NCBI RefSeq assembly: GCF_014205675.1
Contig: NZ_JACIIX010000007.1
Span: forward strand, 1 to 64,000
Reading direction: 5' to 3'
Source: Novispirillum itersonii
GTDB lineage: Bacteria; Pseudomonadota; Alphaproteobacteria; Rhodospirillales; Rhodospirillaceae
DNA: 64,000 nt
Shown here: positions 1-7,973 of the stretch, one piece after another
Layout of the letters: every line of letters starts with the position of its first letter
Position numbering within the stretch: position 1 is the first letter of the stretch
Program-made: the position numbers and the translations under genes
The notes under the pieces: model-generated
What the model saw: the letters and a program-made list of their open reading frames with translations, nothing else
The model's database searches: none
What the model was told of the DNA's origin: nothing

Positions 1-173
1 GCCTGCCGGGCGTAGGCCGTCGCGAAGGCGTAGGGGTCGGCGTTCACCACGCTTTCGTGACGGTGGGGCGAAGCCGGGGGGGCGGACGGTGCGGCGGTGA
101 TGCCGGCCTTTTTCTGGCGGGCCTGCTGAATGCGCTCCCGCAGGGCCAAGAAGCGATCTTTCAGGGAGGTCAT
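1..173 (-). CDS. virB8: VirB8-like type IV secretion protein, N-terminal part (cut by window edge)
   Basis: An open frame starts at ATG 173 on the minus strand and runs off the left edge, giving about 57 residues that begin MTSLKDRFLALRERIQQ. The visible part is a charged, cytoplasmic-looking N-terminus; a VNADPYAFATAYAR stretch precedes the edge. VirB8 proteins are bitopic inner-membrane scaffold subunits whose N-terminus is cytoplasmic, with a downstream membrane helix and periplasmic NTF2-like domain that would lie outside this window. The call rests mainly on position: it follows virB6 and a VirB7-like lipoprotein, and its ATG overlaps the lipoprotein stop (ATGA). A TrbF-type name would be equivalent. 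No diagnostic domain can be seen here. Confidence 0.55.
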   Translation of the reverse strand, partial: MTSLKDRFLALRERIQQARQKKAGITAAPSAPPASPHRHESVVNADPYAFATAYARQ

Positions 174-349
174 GACCAGTCAAATCCCCGCGAATTGAAG
201 GGGATCGGCTGGCAGGCGCAGGGCGAGGGTTTCATCTCGTCGCTGCCGGTGCCGTTCTTCGGAAGCTCGGTGTCGCGGTTGACCGCGCCGCAGGCGGACA
301 CGGTAAAGGCGAGAAAAAGAGTCAGAATCAGAGTCTTAGCGGTCTGCAT
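170..349 (-). CDS. VirB7-like small lipoprotein
   Basis: A 59-residue frame starts at ATG 349 with a hydrophobic signal segment (KTLILTLFLAFTVSACG) and a lipobox VSAC, so cleavage and lipidation at Cys 20 are predicted. The mature part is about 40 residues, polar, with a CAC motif near its end. Its stop overlaps the next ATG by the ATGA pattern, so it is translationally coupled to the virB8-like gene. VirB7 lipoproteins stabilise VirB9 and the outer-membrane core complex; position between virB6 and virB8 and small size fit that role. An entry-exclusion lipoprotein is the main alternative, since those are also short and sit in mating-pair clusters. Gene reality is well supported, exact role less so. 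Confidence 0.6.
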   Translation of the reverse strand: MQTAKTLILTLFLAFTVSACGAVNRDTELPKNGTGSDEMKPSPCACQPIPFNSRGFDWS

Positions 350-403
350 AACACAGCCTCCTTAGGGGATTTCGGGGATTGGAGAGGGAGCCGGGGCTGT
401 TAA

Positions 404-1519
404 CTACCGCACGTCGATACCGGGGTTGTTCATGCGTTCGCGCAGGGCTGATTTCCCGCCGCCGCCGCCATCTCCGGCCATCGTGTTTGCCATCTGCCCC
501 ATGGCGTCGATGTTTTTACCTGCGGCCCATTTCGCGCCCTTGGCCGCCATTTTGCCGCCCCAGACCGTGCCCTTCAGGGCACCCCACACCGGCAGCAGTG
601 TTGCCCCGGTCAGGGCTGCCGCCGTCTGGCCGGTCAGCGAGGACTGAGCCAGCGCCGAGGCAATCGCCACCGCTTCGCCCTGCAAGACCAGACCGACCCA
701 GCCCATGATGATGACAACCCACAGGCGGGGATTGTCGGCAGCGATCATTGCCTTCACTGAGCCATCAACAAGCGCGTCTCCCATGTTGAGGCTGGCCACC
801 CCGTACATGCACAGGGCGAGGGCGGCGGTGGAGGCAAACAGGATCAGCATGGAGGCCAGCAGGGTGCGCAGGCCGCTGGTCATCAGGCTGCGCATGAAGC
901 CAAAGCCGACCGCCATCATCATCAGGGGGCTGAACAGGGAGATCAGGAGGATGCGGAAGATGCTGATCACGATCTGTGAAGAGAAAATGATCAGGTGCAG
1001 GCCGTAAGGGAGGATGATCAGAGGCGCGGCTATCCAGCCGAACTTGCCGTGTTCCCACATGACCCCTGCTGCTGTGAGCATTACTCTCATGCTCTGTTCA
1101 GCAGTGGAAATCAGCATGGTCATGCCTTCGAGACCGGCAATCTGGGAGCGAGGTGCATCAGGTGGGGTGGCCGTGTTACCAGCAATATCTGTTTTCGTGG
1201 CCAGTGCCCCTGTCGTCAGAACCATGGCTGCGGCCCCGGCCATGGTGGAAAGCGAGGCCCGGTAAATTGTGTTCGCCATATCAGCGCCTTGGGCATTGAG
1301 AAGCCCGGCGGCGATGATAAGATAAATAAACTCATGGGCGATTTTTCGGCTATCAATCGCGCCGACGATCAGTTTCAGACCGGTGATGGTGACCCACACT
1401 CCGGCCAGCGACAGAAACAGAGCCCGTACCCCGACCAGCAGGGTTTCAGACAGGTCTTGCGAAAAGGAGTTCGCCAGATTGACGTATTCATTCACCGGCC
1501 CGCAGAAAATGCATTCCAT
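404..1519 (-). CDS. virB6: VirB6/TrbL-like polytopic membrane protein of type IV secretion
   Basis: This 371-residue protein would be an inner-membrane channel component of the conjugative type IV secretion system. At least five strongly hydrophobic segments are visible, including LLVGVRALFLSLAGVWVTI near the N-terminus, a long pair around LIIFSSQIVISIFRILLISL, then MLILFASTAALALCMYG and LWVVIIMGWVGLVL. The C-terminus is soluble and ends in a glycine run followed by charged residues. I chose ATG 1519 (MECIFCGPVNEY) because GAGGA lies about nine bases upstream; a longer frame to 1561 has no such site. It sits between virB5 and the VirB7-like lipoprotein in the expected order, but an opposite-strand gene separates it from virB5, and the two genes overlap at their starts. 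Confidence 0.8.
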   Translation of the reverse strand: MECIFCGPVNEYVNLANSFSQDLSETLLVGVRALFLSLAGVWVTITGLKLIVGAIDSRKIAHEFIYLIIAAGLLNAQGADMANTIYRASLSTMAGAAAMVLTTGALATKTDIAGNTATPPDAPRSQIAGLEGMTMLISTAEQSMRVMLTAAGVMWEHGKFGWIAAPLIILPYGLHLIIFSSQIVISIFRILLISLFSPLMMMAVGFGFMRSLMTSGLRTLLASMLILFASTAALALCMYGVASLNMGDALVDGSVKAMIAADNPRLWVVIIMGWVGLVLQGEAVAIASALAQSSLTGQTAAALTGATLLPVWGALKGTVWGGKMAAKGAKWAAGKNIDAMGQMANTMAGDGGGGGKSALRERMNNPGIDVR

Positions 1520-2075
1520 GGCTTTAGTCCTCGCCCTGATGGTGGGGATTGCCGACAGCAAACCGGCGCAGGCGTTCCGTGAGTTGGATCATGGGCCGCA
1601 ATATTTCTTCGACCTGAAGCGGGCGCAGGGCTATTGGCGTGACCTGAAGACGGTGGAGCAGTATGAAGCCGCCTATGCTGCCTGTAAGGCCGGGCCTTAC
1701 GGTGCATGGGAACGCCGCTTTGAAACGTGGCATCCAAGTATGCGCAATGATGGATGGGATCGTTCTGAAAGCATTGCAAAGCTGGAAGAAGAGCTGGAGA
1801 AAAGCCCGGACGCCAAAGCCATCAAAGCCTGTTACGACCTGCGGCAAAGCTGGTACGTCTTCGACACGCTGCACATGGCTTGGGCGGGGATACCGCCAGG
1901 AATGGGAAAAAACTCCTACGCATGGGCGTGGGGTGATGCCTCGTGCAAAACCAACTACATGCACGAGCTGATGGCCGCCCGCTGCGATCAGGTGCCGGAC
2001 TGGCGGGATGCCCGGACCCGTGCCCGTGACGACAAGCTGATTGCCAACCGCAAAGCGAAGGCGCAGGCGCAGTGA
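1509..2075 (+). CDS. Secreted protein of unknown function on the opposite strand inside the T4SS cluster
   Basis: I do not recognise this 188-residue protein. It begins with a short signal-like segment (MALVLALMVGIADSKPAQA) with a plausible cleavage after AQA, then a polar mature part rich in Trp, Tyr and charged residues, with four cysteines and motifs such as YAACKAGPYGAWERRF and KSYAWAWGDASCK-like runs near the end. Composition looks genuinely coding, unlike the Arg/Pro/Gly-rich shadow frames around it. It is transcribed against all its neighbours and converges on virB5 six bases away. Start is ATG 1509 or ATG 1518; neither has a clear ribosome site, and ATG 1518 shares a CCATGG with the virB6 start. 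A periplasmic accessory or surface-exclusion role is only a guess. Confidence 0.65.
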   Translation: MHSMALVLALMVGIADSKPAQAFRELDHGPQYFFDLKRAQGYWRDLKTVEQYEAAYAACKAGPYGAWERRFETWHPSMRNDGWDRSESIAKLEEELEKSPDAKAIKACYDLRQSWYVFDTLHMAWAGIPPGMGKNSYAWAWGDASCKTNYMHELMAARCDQVPDWRDARTRARDDKLIANRKAKAQAQ

Positions 2076-2080
2076 CCGCA

Positions 2081-3022
2081 TCATGGCCCGGTTCCTCCGC
2101 TGGTGCTGGAGGAGCCGGAACCGGAGCCTGACGAACCCGTGCTCTTGCCCGGAGCCGGGCCGGTGCCGGTGGTGGAGCCGGTCTTGTCGCCCCGGCTGGA
2201 CGCCGGGACCGCATCGGCAAGGAAATGCGCCGTCTGCACCTGCAACTGAAGCGCCATAAGCTTTTGCAGGTGTGCCATCTGTTTGTTTTGCAGGATCACG
2301 CCGTGGGCGATCACGTTCAGGCGGCTGTTCATATCCTGCGACCGCTTGGCCGCGTCTTCCAGATCCTCAATCCCCCGCAGGGTTTCTTCGAGCTGGGTTT
2401 CCTTGGTCAGATGGGCCATCGCCATCGCCTCGGTGCCGATATCAACCCACAGCGCCCGCCGCCGGGCCTCTGCCTCTTCCCGCAGCCGCGCATGTTCCTG
2501 CCACGTCAGCGCCTGTTCGTTCTTGTCGTGCGGAATGAACAGGATCTTCCGGTAACTGTCCTTGCCCTCGCAGATCGACCTGAACTTCAGGTCCTTCCAG
2601 AAGATCCCCATTTCCCGCAGGTCCGGCACCAGACAGGCGATGTCCCGCCGCAACGACTGCCCTGACTTCATCAGGTTCAGCCACGGCAGTTCAATGCGGC
2701 CGAGCCGCCCGATGGCGTCCAGCTCCTGCTGAACGACTTTCACCATGTCGTTGAGGGTACTGAAAATATCGGTCAGCCATTTGATCTGCTCAAAGGCAGC
2801 GACCAATTGTTGTTTGGCCGCCTTGACCTCCTCAATCGCCTGTGCCAGCACCGATTGATCGATCACCGCCATCGCCGCCTTCGACACCGACGGGGCCATG
2901 ACGGTGGAGCCGACACCAAGCATCATGATCATGCCGATGATCATGCAGGTCTGCTTCAGCCAGCGCAGGCCGGATGTCAGCCCCCTCCGGAGCAGACCGG
3001 TTTTCACAGGTGGTTGATCCAT
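2081..3022 (-). CDS. virB5: VirB5/TrbJ-like type IV secretion protein
   Basis: This 313-residue exported protein fits VirB5/TrbJ, a minor pilus or periplasmic component of the mating apparatus. After a basic N-terminus there is a hydrophobic stretch (MIIGMIMMLGVGSTVM) ending near SKA, then a helical region starting AVIDQSVLAQAIEEV typical of TrbJ, with further long amphipathic helices up to about residue 260. The last 45 residues are low complexity, rich in Gly, Ser and Thr, unusual for the family core. ATG 3022 has a GGGGGGA site just upstream and lies inside the virB4 stop region, so the two are translationally coupled. It follows virB4 and converges on the opposite-strand gene. Confidence 0.75.
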   Translation of the reverse strand: MDQPPVKTGLLRRGLTSGLRWLKQTCMIIGMIMMLGVGSTVMAPSVSKAAMAVIDQSVLAQAIEEVKAAKQQLVAAFEQIKWLTDIFSTLNDMVKVVQQELDAIGRLGRIELPWLNLMKSGQSLRRDIACLVPDLREMGIFWKDLKFRSICEGKDSYRKILFIPHDKNEQALTWQEHARLREEAEARRRALWVDIGTEAMAMAHLTKETQLEETLRGIEDLEDAAKRSQDMNSRLNVIAHGVILQNKQMAHLQKLMALQLQVQTAHFLADAVPASSRGDKTGSTTGTGPAPGKSTGSSGSGSGSSSTSGGTGP

Positions 3023-5382
3023 TGGTCCCCCCACTGGGCTTTGAGTGCTGCGAGGCGCTTGTTCACGTCCGTGCCCGCGTCGTAGAACCGCAGGGCGTTG
3101 CCGAGATAGGCGAGGTTGACGTCAAGGAACGCGCTTTCATCCAGACCAATCGCCGCATCGCGGCGGATCACCAGCGCCTGCCGCTCCCCGGGCTTCAGCA
3201 GGGTCTGGCCGCAGGCGAAGGCCACCTGTTCGTCATTCAGGCCGAGCTTGCGGAGATCCTCGGGCCGGGCCTTGGCGTTCGGCAGGAAGATCATGGTGGC
3301 GGTGCCGTCGATGATGGCCGGGCCTTCCGGAGATTCCAGCAAGGCCGCCGGATCCTGAAAGGCCAGTGCCACCGCACCGCCGAGCTTGCGGTACTCGCGG
3401 TACATTTCCTTCACCAGACTGGCAAAGCCGGGGTTGCCGATCAGCTTCGCCGCCTCATCGACAAAGATGAAAAAGCCCCTGGCATTGGCTGCCGCTGACT
3501 GGCTCAGGGCCTGCGCCAGATGCGCCACCACCGGAGGGCCAAGGTCCGGGTCATCAAGGAGTTCGTTCATGTTGATGCCGACGAGGTGATGCCCCAGCAG
3601 CACCCCGGAGCCGATGCTGTCACGCGGGGCGTTCAGCAGGTGGGCGTACTGGCCCCGGTTGCCCTTGGTGTCCACCACCCACCTGCTGAACTGGCGGGCC
3701 AGTTCAGAGGAGGCCGGGAACGCATCGGCCAGCGCCTCGGTTAAGGTCCGGTGCGGCGGGTCAAGGTGGAACACCTGTTCCACCGCGTGAGCCAGCTTCA
3801 CCTTGTCGTCTGGTGACAAGGCCATGGGGCCGCACATGGCGGTCAGGATCGAATAGATCCGCTGCCGGTTCTGCTGGGTGTCCGCTCCGACATCCAGCGG
3901 GTTCAGGCTGAGCTGGTCATAGCCCTGATAGAAGCCGCCCATGGCCTCGACCATGTAGCGGGCACCCTCTTTTGAGTCCAACACCACCGAGAGGACGCCC
4001 GGCCATTTGGCGAAGCCGCCGAGCAGGTGCATCATCAGGGTGGATTTGCCGCCGCCGGTCGGGGCGAAGACAAGGGCGTTGCCCCGGCTTTTGGGGCGTT
4101 CCGCAACGTGGAACTGGAACCTGTAAACCTGTCCACTCAACGTCCGGAACAGGCGGACTGGCCCCTTGCCGAACGGGTTGCCGGGCATGCCGCTGGCGGA
4201 GTGCTGGAAGGTCCACAGGGCTGCAACGTTCTGGTTCAGAATGGTCAGGGGACGCAGCAGCTTGCCGCCGGGGATCTTCTTGGCCGCTTCCGGGAACCGG
4301 CCAAACCACACCGCCGGGGCACCACGCGTTTCCACCGCGTAGGAGACCCGGAGTTCCCCCAGAATGGCCGTCACCTGCCGGGTCAGGCTTTCCAGCGTGG
4401 CGGGATCCTGTGACCGGACAATCACCTGCATCTGGGTGATGAACAGGGTCAGGTCCCCCTTCGCCAGCCGTTCGAGGATGATTTCCACCTCTTCCAGCCG
4501 CCCGGGGTTTTTGAACCATGAATGCCGCTGGGCGTTTTCCTCACGCTTGTAGAGGAACAGGGCGCGGGATGGTTCAATCGGTTCGCAGATCTGGGAGATT
4601 TCCAGATCCGCATCCAGCGACAGCAGGCGGGACACCATCTGGCCGGAGACGGTATCGGGCCACTGGGTGACACTGATGATCCGCATGTGGGTGCAGTCTT
4701 CGGCCTCGGCCCGGATGGTGCCGCTGGCGCGGTCAAAGGCCATGTCAGCCCCGATGATCGACCCGGAGAGATTGGTGGACAGCGGCAGCAGGTCACGGCG
4801 GTATTCGCCGCAGACCAGACCGTTCAGCAGGCCGGTCAGCGGGCACGGCTGGGTTTTGTCTTCCGGCTGGCGGAGCGCGGCGGGCTGATAGGAATGCAGA
4901 GTGGAGCGGATGGCCTCATCGGCTTCCATCAGCGCCTGTGAGGAGCGCCCGGAGGCCAGCAGGAACCATTCAATTTCATGGCTCCATGTGTAGCGGGCGG
5001 CTTCCGCCTCCCCGATTTCGGCCAGAGTGCGGCAGGGCCATGTGGCGGCCACATCGAGCGGACGCCGCCGCTTGACCGCCAGCAGGCGCAGCGACAGGCC
5101 GCGCTTGCCGAGATCGTGCAGCAGGGCGGTGCGGCCCTTCAGCAGCGTGATCTGCTCCTGATCCAGTTTGGCGTCGTAGCACAGGCCGGTGATGGCCCAT
5201 GCGCGGGTCTGGCTGCCGTCTTTGTTGACGATGGTCAGGCCGTCGTGGATGCGGTCGAACGGCAGCTCATCGGCCAGCCAGTCTTCCCGCACCGTTCCGA
5301 AGGCTCTGTCCCGCAGGGCGGGGATCACCGCTGCCCCGGCCCCGGCGGCGACAACAGCGGTGGCGATGACGTCATCCCACAT
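3004..5382 (-). CDS. virB4: VirB4/TrbE-family conjugation ATPase
   Basis: The 792-residue product is the large hexameric ATPase that powers pilus assembly and transfer in type IV secretion. A CagE/TrbE/VirB N-terminal domain covers roughly residues 40-400. The Walker A motif APTGGGKST lies at about 440-448 and the Walker B motif FFIFVDEA at about 637-644. Length matches the family. The first 30 residues include a weakly hydrophobic segment (VIATAVVAAGAGAAVI), as in some VirB3-VirB4 related proteins. Its start overlaps the virB3 stop by 11 bases and its stop overlaps the virB5 start, so it sits in the middle of a tightly packed transcription unit. No frameshift or missing motif is seen. Confidence 0.93.
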   Translation of the reverse strand: MWDDVIATAVVAAGAGAAVIPALRDRAFGTVREDWLADELPFDRIHDGLTIVNKDGSQTRAWAITGLCYDAKLDQEQITLLKGRTALLHDLGKRGLSLRLLAVKRRRPLDVAATWPCRTLAEIGEAEAARYTWSHEIEWFLLASGRSSQALMEADEAIRSTLHSYQPAALRQPEDKTQPCPLTGLLNGLVCGEYRRDLLPLSTNLSGSIIGADMAFDRASGTIRAEAEDCTHMRIISVTQWPDTVSGQMVSRLLSLDADLEISQICEPIEPSRALFLYKREENAQRHSWFKNPGRLEEVEIILERLAKGDLTLFITQMQVIVRSQDPATLESLTRQVTAILGELRVSYAVETRGAPAVWFGRFPEAAKKIPGGKLLRPLTILNQNVAALWTFQHSASGMPGNPFGKGPVRLFRTLSGQVYRFQFHVAERPKSRGNALVFAPTGGGKSTLMMHLLGGFAKWPGVLSVVLDSKEGARYMVEAMGGFYQGYDQLSLNPLDVGADTQQNRQRIYSILTAMCGPMALSPDDKVKLAHAVEQVFHLDPPHRTLTEALADAFPASSELARQFSRWVVDTKGNRGQYAHLLNAPRDSIGSGVLLGHHLVGINMNELLDDPDLGPPVVAHLAQALSQSAAANARGFFIFVDEAAKLIGNPGFASLVKEMYREYRKLGGAVALAFQDPAALLESPEGPAIIDGTATMIFLPNAKARPEDLRKLGLNDEQVAFACGQTLLKPGERQALVIRRDAAIGLDESAFLDVNLAYLGNALRFYDAGTDVNKRLAALKAQWGDQWINHL

Positions 5383-5686
5383 GACGCACCCCCGCGATCA
5401 GATGACGGATGCGGGAGGAACCGGGGCGGCGCAGGCCGCGCCGCCAGAAGCGGGGGGCCAGCAGCAGAACCCGGTCGTAATGCGGATCCCGGCGGACCTG
5501 CTGCCAGAAAAAGACCCCGACCACAATGATGGTGGGGATGACCAGCATTTTGGCGAAGGGGATCACGGCTCCAAGGAAGCCGGGCAGAAACCCGATGCCG
5601 ATGGTCAGGCCGATCAGGCGGGGCGGCAGCCCTATAACCATGATCTGCCGCTGGGACTGGACGAGAACCGCGCTGGCCGCTTTCAT
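5372..5686 (-). CDS. virB3: VirB3/TrbD-like inner-membrane protein
   Basis: This 104-residue protein carries two adjacent membrane segments (PRLIGLTIGIGFLPGFLGAV and AKMLVIPTIIVVGVFFW) followed by a short basic cytoplasmic tail with DPHYDRVLLLAPRFW, a pattern typical of VirB3/TrbD, which pairs with VirB4 at the inner membrane. I chose ATG 5686 (MKAASAVLVQ) because it overlaps the virB2 stop as TGATG; a longer frame upstream encodes only low-complexity sequence antisense to nothing useful and overlaps virB2. The stop overlaps the virB4 start. Position between virB2 and virB4 is the canonical order. Confidence 0.8.
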   Translation of the reverse strand: MKAASAVLVQSQRQIMVIGLPPRLIGLTIGIGFLPGFLGAVIPFAKMLVIPTIIVVGVFFWQQVRRDPHYDRVLLLAPRFWRRGLRRPGSSRIRHLIAGVRHVG

Positions 5687-6003
5687 CACTTCCCCCCGAG
5701 CAGGGTGTCGATGGCGCTGGGGCCATACAGGCCGATGCCGCCGCCGATCACCATCGCGCCCAGACGCTTCATGTTGAATTCGCCCATGATGGAGGTGTAG
5801 AGGCCCCACAACAGCAGGCCGAGGCCGACCACGATGGCAACCAGCTTTGCCAGCCCCATGCCCACGTTATCGAACATCTCCACAAACGGCTTGATCCAGT
5901 CGCCGTTGCTGGCGGCAAAGGCCGGGGTGGCGGCGGTGACCAGCAGGGCGACCATCACCGCCCGGGTGACAAGGCGGGCATCAAACTCAACAAACTTGGA
6001 CAT
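5686..6003 (-). CDS. virB2: VirB2/TrbC-like major pilin
   Basis: A 105-residue prepilin. A long signal peptide ends at AFA before ASNGDWIK, leaving a mature pilin of about 75 residues with two hydrophobic helices (GMGLAKLVAIVVGLGLLLWGL and LGAMVIGGGIGLYGPSA) joined by a short charged loop containing EFNMKR. That two-helix layout and size are what VirB2/TrbC pilins show; they polymerise into the conjugative pilus. The gene is followed by virB3 with a one-base overlap and preceded by the traM-like gene ten bases upstream, with a GGAAAAGAG ribosome site. Confidence 0.85.
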   Translation of the reverse strand: MSKFVEFDARLVTRAVMVALLVTAATPAFAASNGDWIKPFVEMFDNVGMGLAKLVAIVVGLGLLLWGLYTSIMGEFNMKRLGAMVIGGGIGLYGPSAIDTLLGGK

Positions 6004-6013
6004 GCTCTTTTCC

Positions 6014-6568
6014 TTACGAGAGAGAGACCGTCAGGACGGCGAGCACCACGCCCGCCGCCATGATGTTCAGGGTGGTGATCAGGGCCGCCCACCGGACCAT
6101 GCGGCGCATGCCGGTGACCGCCTCGTTCCCGACGACGGCGGCTTCCTGCATGGCCTTCAGGCGGGCGTTGAGGGTGTTGGAGGAGAGATGATCCTTCACG
6201 GCGCGGATCAGTTCGCTCAGCGCCTGCGACATTTCCGCCGTCACCTGTGTGGTGGTGGCTTCAATCTCTTCCCGCATCTTCGCCAGCAAAGCGTCGATGA
6301 CGATGGCCTGCTCGTTCAGAGACAGGCGATGCATGCCGTAGATCAGCAGGACAGGATCATCCCGCGACACCGGGATATCGGTGTCGCACATCAGCGCTCT
6401 GCGCAGCTCCTCCGGTGACAGACGCGGCAGGATCTGATCGGCGGACAGGCGGGATCTGGCGGCAGGGGCATTATCCCTGTCGTCAAATCCGTGGTCTGGC
6501 CCGTTATCCGGTCCCAGATCATCGTAGAAATCCGGCGGCGGTCCCGGATCCTGTTCATAGGGGTTCAT
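6014..6568 (-). CDS. TraM-like conjugal transfer protein with C-terminal membrane anchor
   Basis: The 184-residue protein has an acidic, disordered first 45 residues rich in Asp and Pro, a helical middle (SAEELRRALMC to LNARLKAM region) and one C-terminal transmembrane helix (AALITTLNIMAAGVVLAVLTV). This tail-anchored layout, with position directly after a TraL-type ATPase and before virB2, matches the TraM of IncP-type relaxosome regions. The exact biochemical role of TraM in those plasmids is poorly defined; it is known as a transfer accessory gene. Identification rests on gene order and architecture more than on motif identity. Confidence 0.6.
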   Translation of the reverse strand: MNPYEQDPGPPPDFYDDLGPDNGPDHGFDDRDNAPAARSRLSADQILPRLSPEELRRALMCDTDIPVSRDDPVLLIYGMHRLSLNEQAIVIDALLAKMREEIEATTTQVTAEMSQALSELIRAVKDHLSSNTLNARLKAMQEAAVVGNEAVTGMRRMVRWAALITTLNIMAAGVVLAVLTVSLS

Positions 6569-6579
6569 GCTCCGGCCCC

Positions 6580-7320
6580 TCAGAAATTGGCGGCGGAGAT
6601 GCGGGCGTTGATCTGGCCCCAGACCTTCTTCAGGCGGCTGCGTTCAACGATGCCAAAGGCTTCGGAGGTGGTGGCTTCGGCGAAGGTCAGCCGGGCCGAG
6701 GCCATGCGCTTGATGTCTTCGCCCGTGGTCTGCGGCGGCACGGCGGGCAGCGGGATCAGGGCGGCGATCCGGTCTTTATATCGGGCAAAGAACGTGCTCT
6801 GCTCAAAGGTCAACAGCCCCTGCGAGGTCTTGATCAGGATCTGGCCGAAGTACTCGTTTAACCACACCACCAGCGCCCCGGTGGAAAGTGTCTGTGCCAG
6901 CTTGACCAGCCCCTGCGCGGTGTCGTTCAGGGCCTGCCCGCCGGTCAGGACGGTATGCAGGTAGACCGTGTGCCCGGCCTCTTCCAGCATGTCGATGATA
7001 TCGGCCTCGGTCATGTAGGCGACCAGCGGCAGGAAGGTGGCCGCCCCGTTGTCGATGATGGCAACCGCGTCTTCCGGCAGGCCGATCAGCTCACTGATCA
7101 GCGCATCGAAGAAACGCTGGTTGACTTCGCCCTCATGCTCACCCAGCCGCACCACACGGGTCGAGAACGCCGCATAGCCGCCGAAGGTCTGGTTGACCGG
7201 ATCGGTGTCGTAGCAGTGGGGAACGATGTTGCGGGAATGGAAGTGCTGGGCCAGCAGTGCCGAAATGAAGCTCTTGCCGACGCCGCCCTTGCCCTGAAGG
7301 GTGAAATGGATCTGTGCCAT
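6580..7320 (-). CDS. TraL-like ParA/MinD-family ATPase of conjugal transfer
   Basis: The 246-residue product begins MAQIHFTLQGKGGVGKS, a deviant Walker A (KGGVGKS) of the ParA/MinD superfamily, with a family-like LPEDAVAIIDNGAATFLPL segment in the Walker B region. IncP plasmids encode TraL of about this size between traK and traM, and the same order is seen here. Its proposed job is ATP-dependent help to the relaxosome or plasmid positioning; this is not established. ATG 7320 was chosen because it begins the conserved motif at once; the open frame upstream to 7374 has no support. It is 11 bases ahead of the traM-like gene. Confidence 0.75.
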   Translation of the reverse strand: MAQIHFTLQGKGGVGKSFISALLAQHFHSRNIVPHCYDTDPVNQTFGGYAAFSTRVVRLGEHEGEVNQRFFDALISELIGLPEDAVAIIDNGAATFLPLVAYMTEADIIDMLEEAGHTVYLHTVLTGGQALNDTAQGLVKLAQTLSTGALVVWLNEYFGQILIKTSQGLLTFEQSTFFARYKDRIAALIPLPAVPPQTTGEDIKRMASARLTFAEATTSEAFGIVERSRLKKVWGQINARISAANF

Positions 7321-7397
7321 GGGAAAACCCCGTTGTTCTGATTGATTGAAGAGTGGAGAGCCTCCGGCAGTCACAGCGACCCCGGAGGGATCGTGTG

Positions 7398-7772
7398 TCA
7401 GCCGGTGCCGTCGTCTTCGCCCAGCATCAGGACGGAGCCGTTTTCTGTGCCCGTCACGGGTGTGGCGGGTTGGATGGTGACAGATGGGGGGAGAGGGGCC
7501 GGGGCATTGAGCAGGACAGGGGCCGGGAGGGCCGGAACAGCACCCTTGGCCTTCTGCTTCTTCTGGCCCTCGGGGGTGTTGTCCCGAACCCAGCGGTAGA
7601 AGCTCGGCAGTGAAAAGCCGTCAGCCTTGCCACTTACTTCAAGGCGGGCATAGACTTCCCGCCATGACAGCCCCTGATCTCTTAATTTCCGGATCTCAGG
7701 TCCCAATACGGAGACTGAGACTTTTGCCTGTCCCCATTTGGCCGAGCGCCGGGAATTCGTAGCCTGTGCCAT
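7398..7772 (-). CDS. TraK-like oriT-region DNA-binding protein
   Basis: The 124-residue protein has a basic N-terminus (SRRSAKWGQAKVSVSV) and a helix-turn-helix-like core, LRDQGLSWREVYARLE followed by GFSLPSFYRWVRD, resembling the IncP TraK fold in which a short helical DNA-binding segment precedes a Phe/Tyr-Arg motif. The last 50 residues are Pro/Ala-rich. TraK binds beside oriT and bends it for relaxosome assembly. ATG 7772 has an AAGGGGCGAAA ribosome site. It is the first gene of the visible minus-strand transfer operon, so the nearby non-coding stretch upstream is where a TraK target and oriT would be expected. Confidence 0.65.
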   Translation of the reverse strand: MAQATNSRRSAKWGQAKVSVSVLGPEIRKLRDQGLSWREVYARLEVSGKADGFSLPSFYRWVRDNTPEGQKKQKAKGAVPALPAPVLLNAPAPLPPSVTIQPATPVTGTENGSVLMLGEDDGTG

Positions 7773-7908
7773 TTTCGCCCCTTTTTGGGTTCGACTTGAC
7801 ACAAGACACAGATTGGTGATTGTGTGGGCTTAAGCGAAGCAACTGCTCTCGCGAGAGATTGTCGCAACGGGATCAAAACCGGCCCCCGCAACCAATAATA
7901 CCTTGCAT
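7773..7908 (-). other. Non-coding leader upstream of traK-like gene; candidate oriT/TraK-binding region
   Basis: This 136-base gap has no convincing gene. It contains a perfect 12-bp palindrome, CTCTCGCGAGAG, at 7846-7857, and a short CACA/TGTG inverted pair around 7807-7824. In IncP plasmids oriT lies directly upstream of traK, so this is the natural place to look, but I do not find a recognisable nick consensus of that group. It must also hold the promoter of the transfer operon. Confidence 0.3.
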
Positions 7909-7944
7909 AAACCCCCCGCCCACAGAAATGAGGGCGGGGGGTTT
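7909..7944 (-). terminator. Strong hairpin terminator downstream of azoR-type gene
   Basis: Perfect 13-bp inverted repeat (AAACCCCCCGCCC and its complement) with a 10-base loop, 30 bases after the stop of the reductase gene on the minus strand. On the plus strand it is followed by TTTTGCTTT. It insulates the redox genes from the transfer operon. Confidence 0.75.
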
Positions 7945-7973
7945 TGCTTTGGCCAGTCTGTCCGGAATGCCCT

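Noticed and set aside
1524-2084. 186-codon minus-strand frame opposite the unknown secreted gene
   Set aside because: In the operon direction, so tempting, but its sequence is Arg/Gly/Pro-rich without any VirB feature, while the plus-strand frame looks like a natural exported protein.
7773-7908. Definite oriT call
   Set aside because: Position fits but I find no recognisable nick-site consensus; only a 12-bp palindrome supports it, so it is given as a candidate at low confidence.
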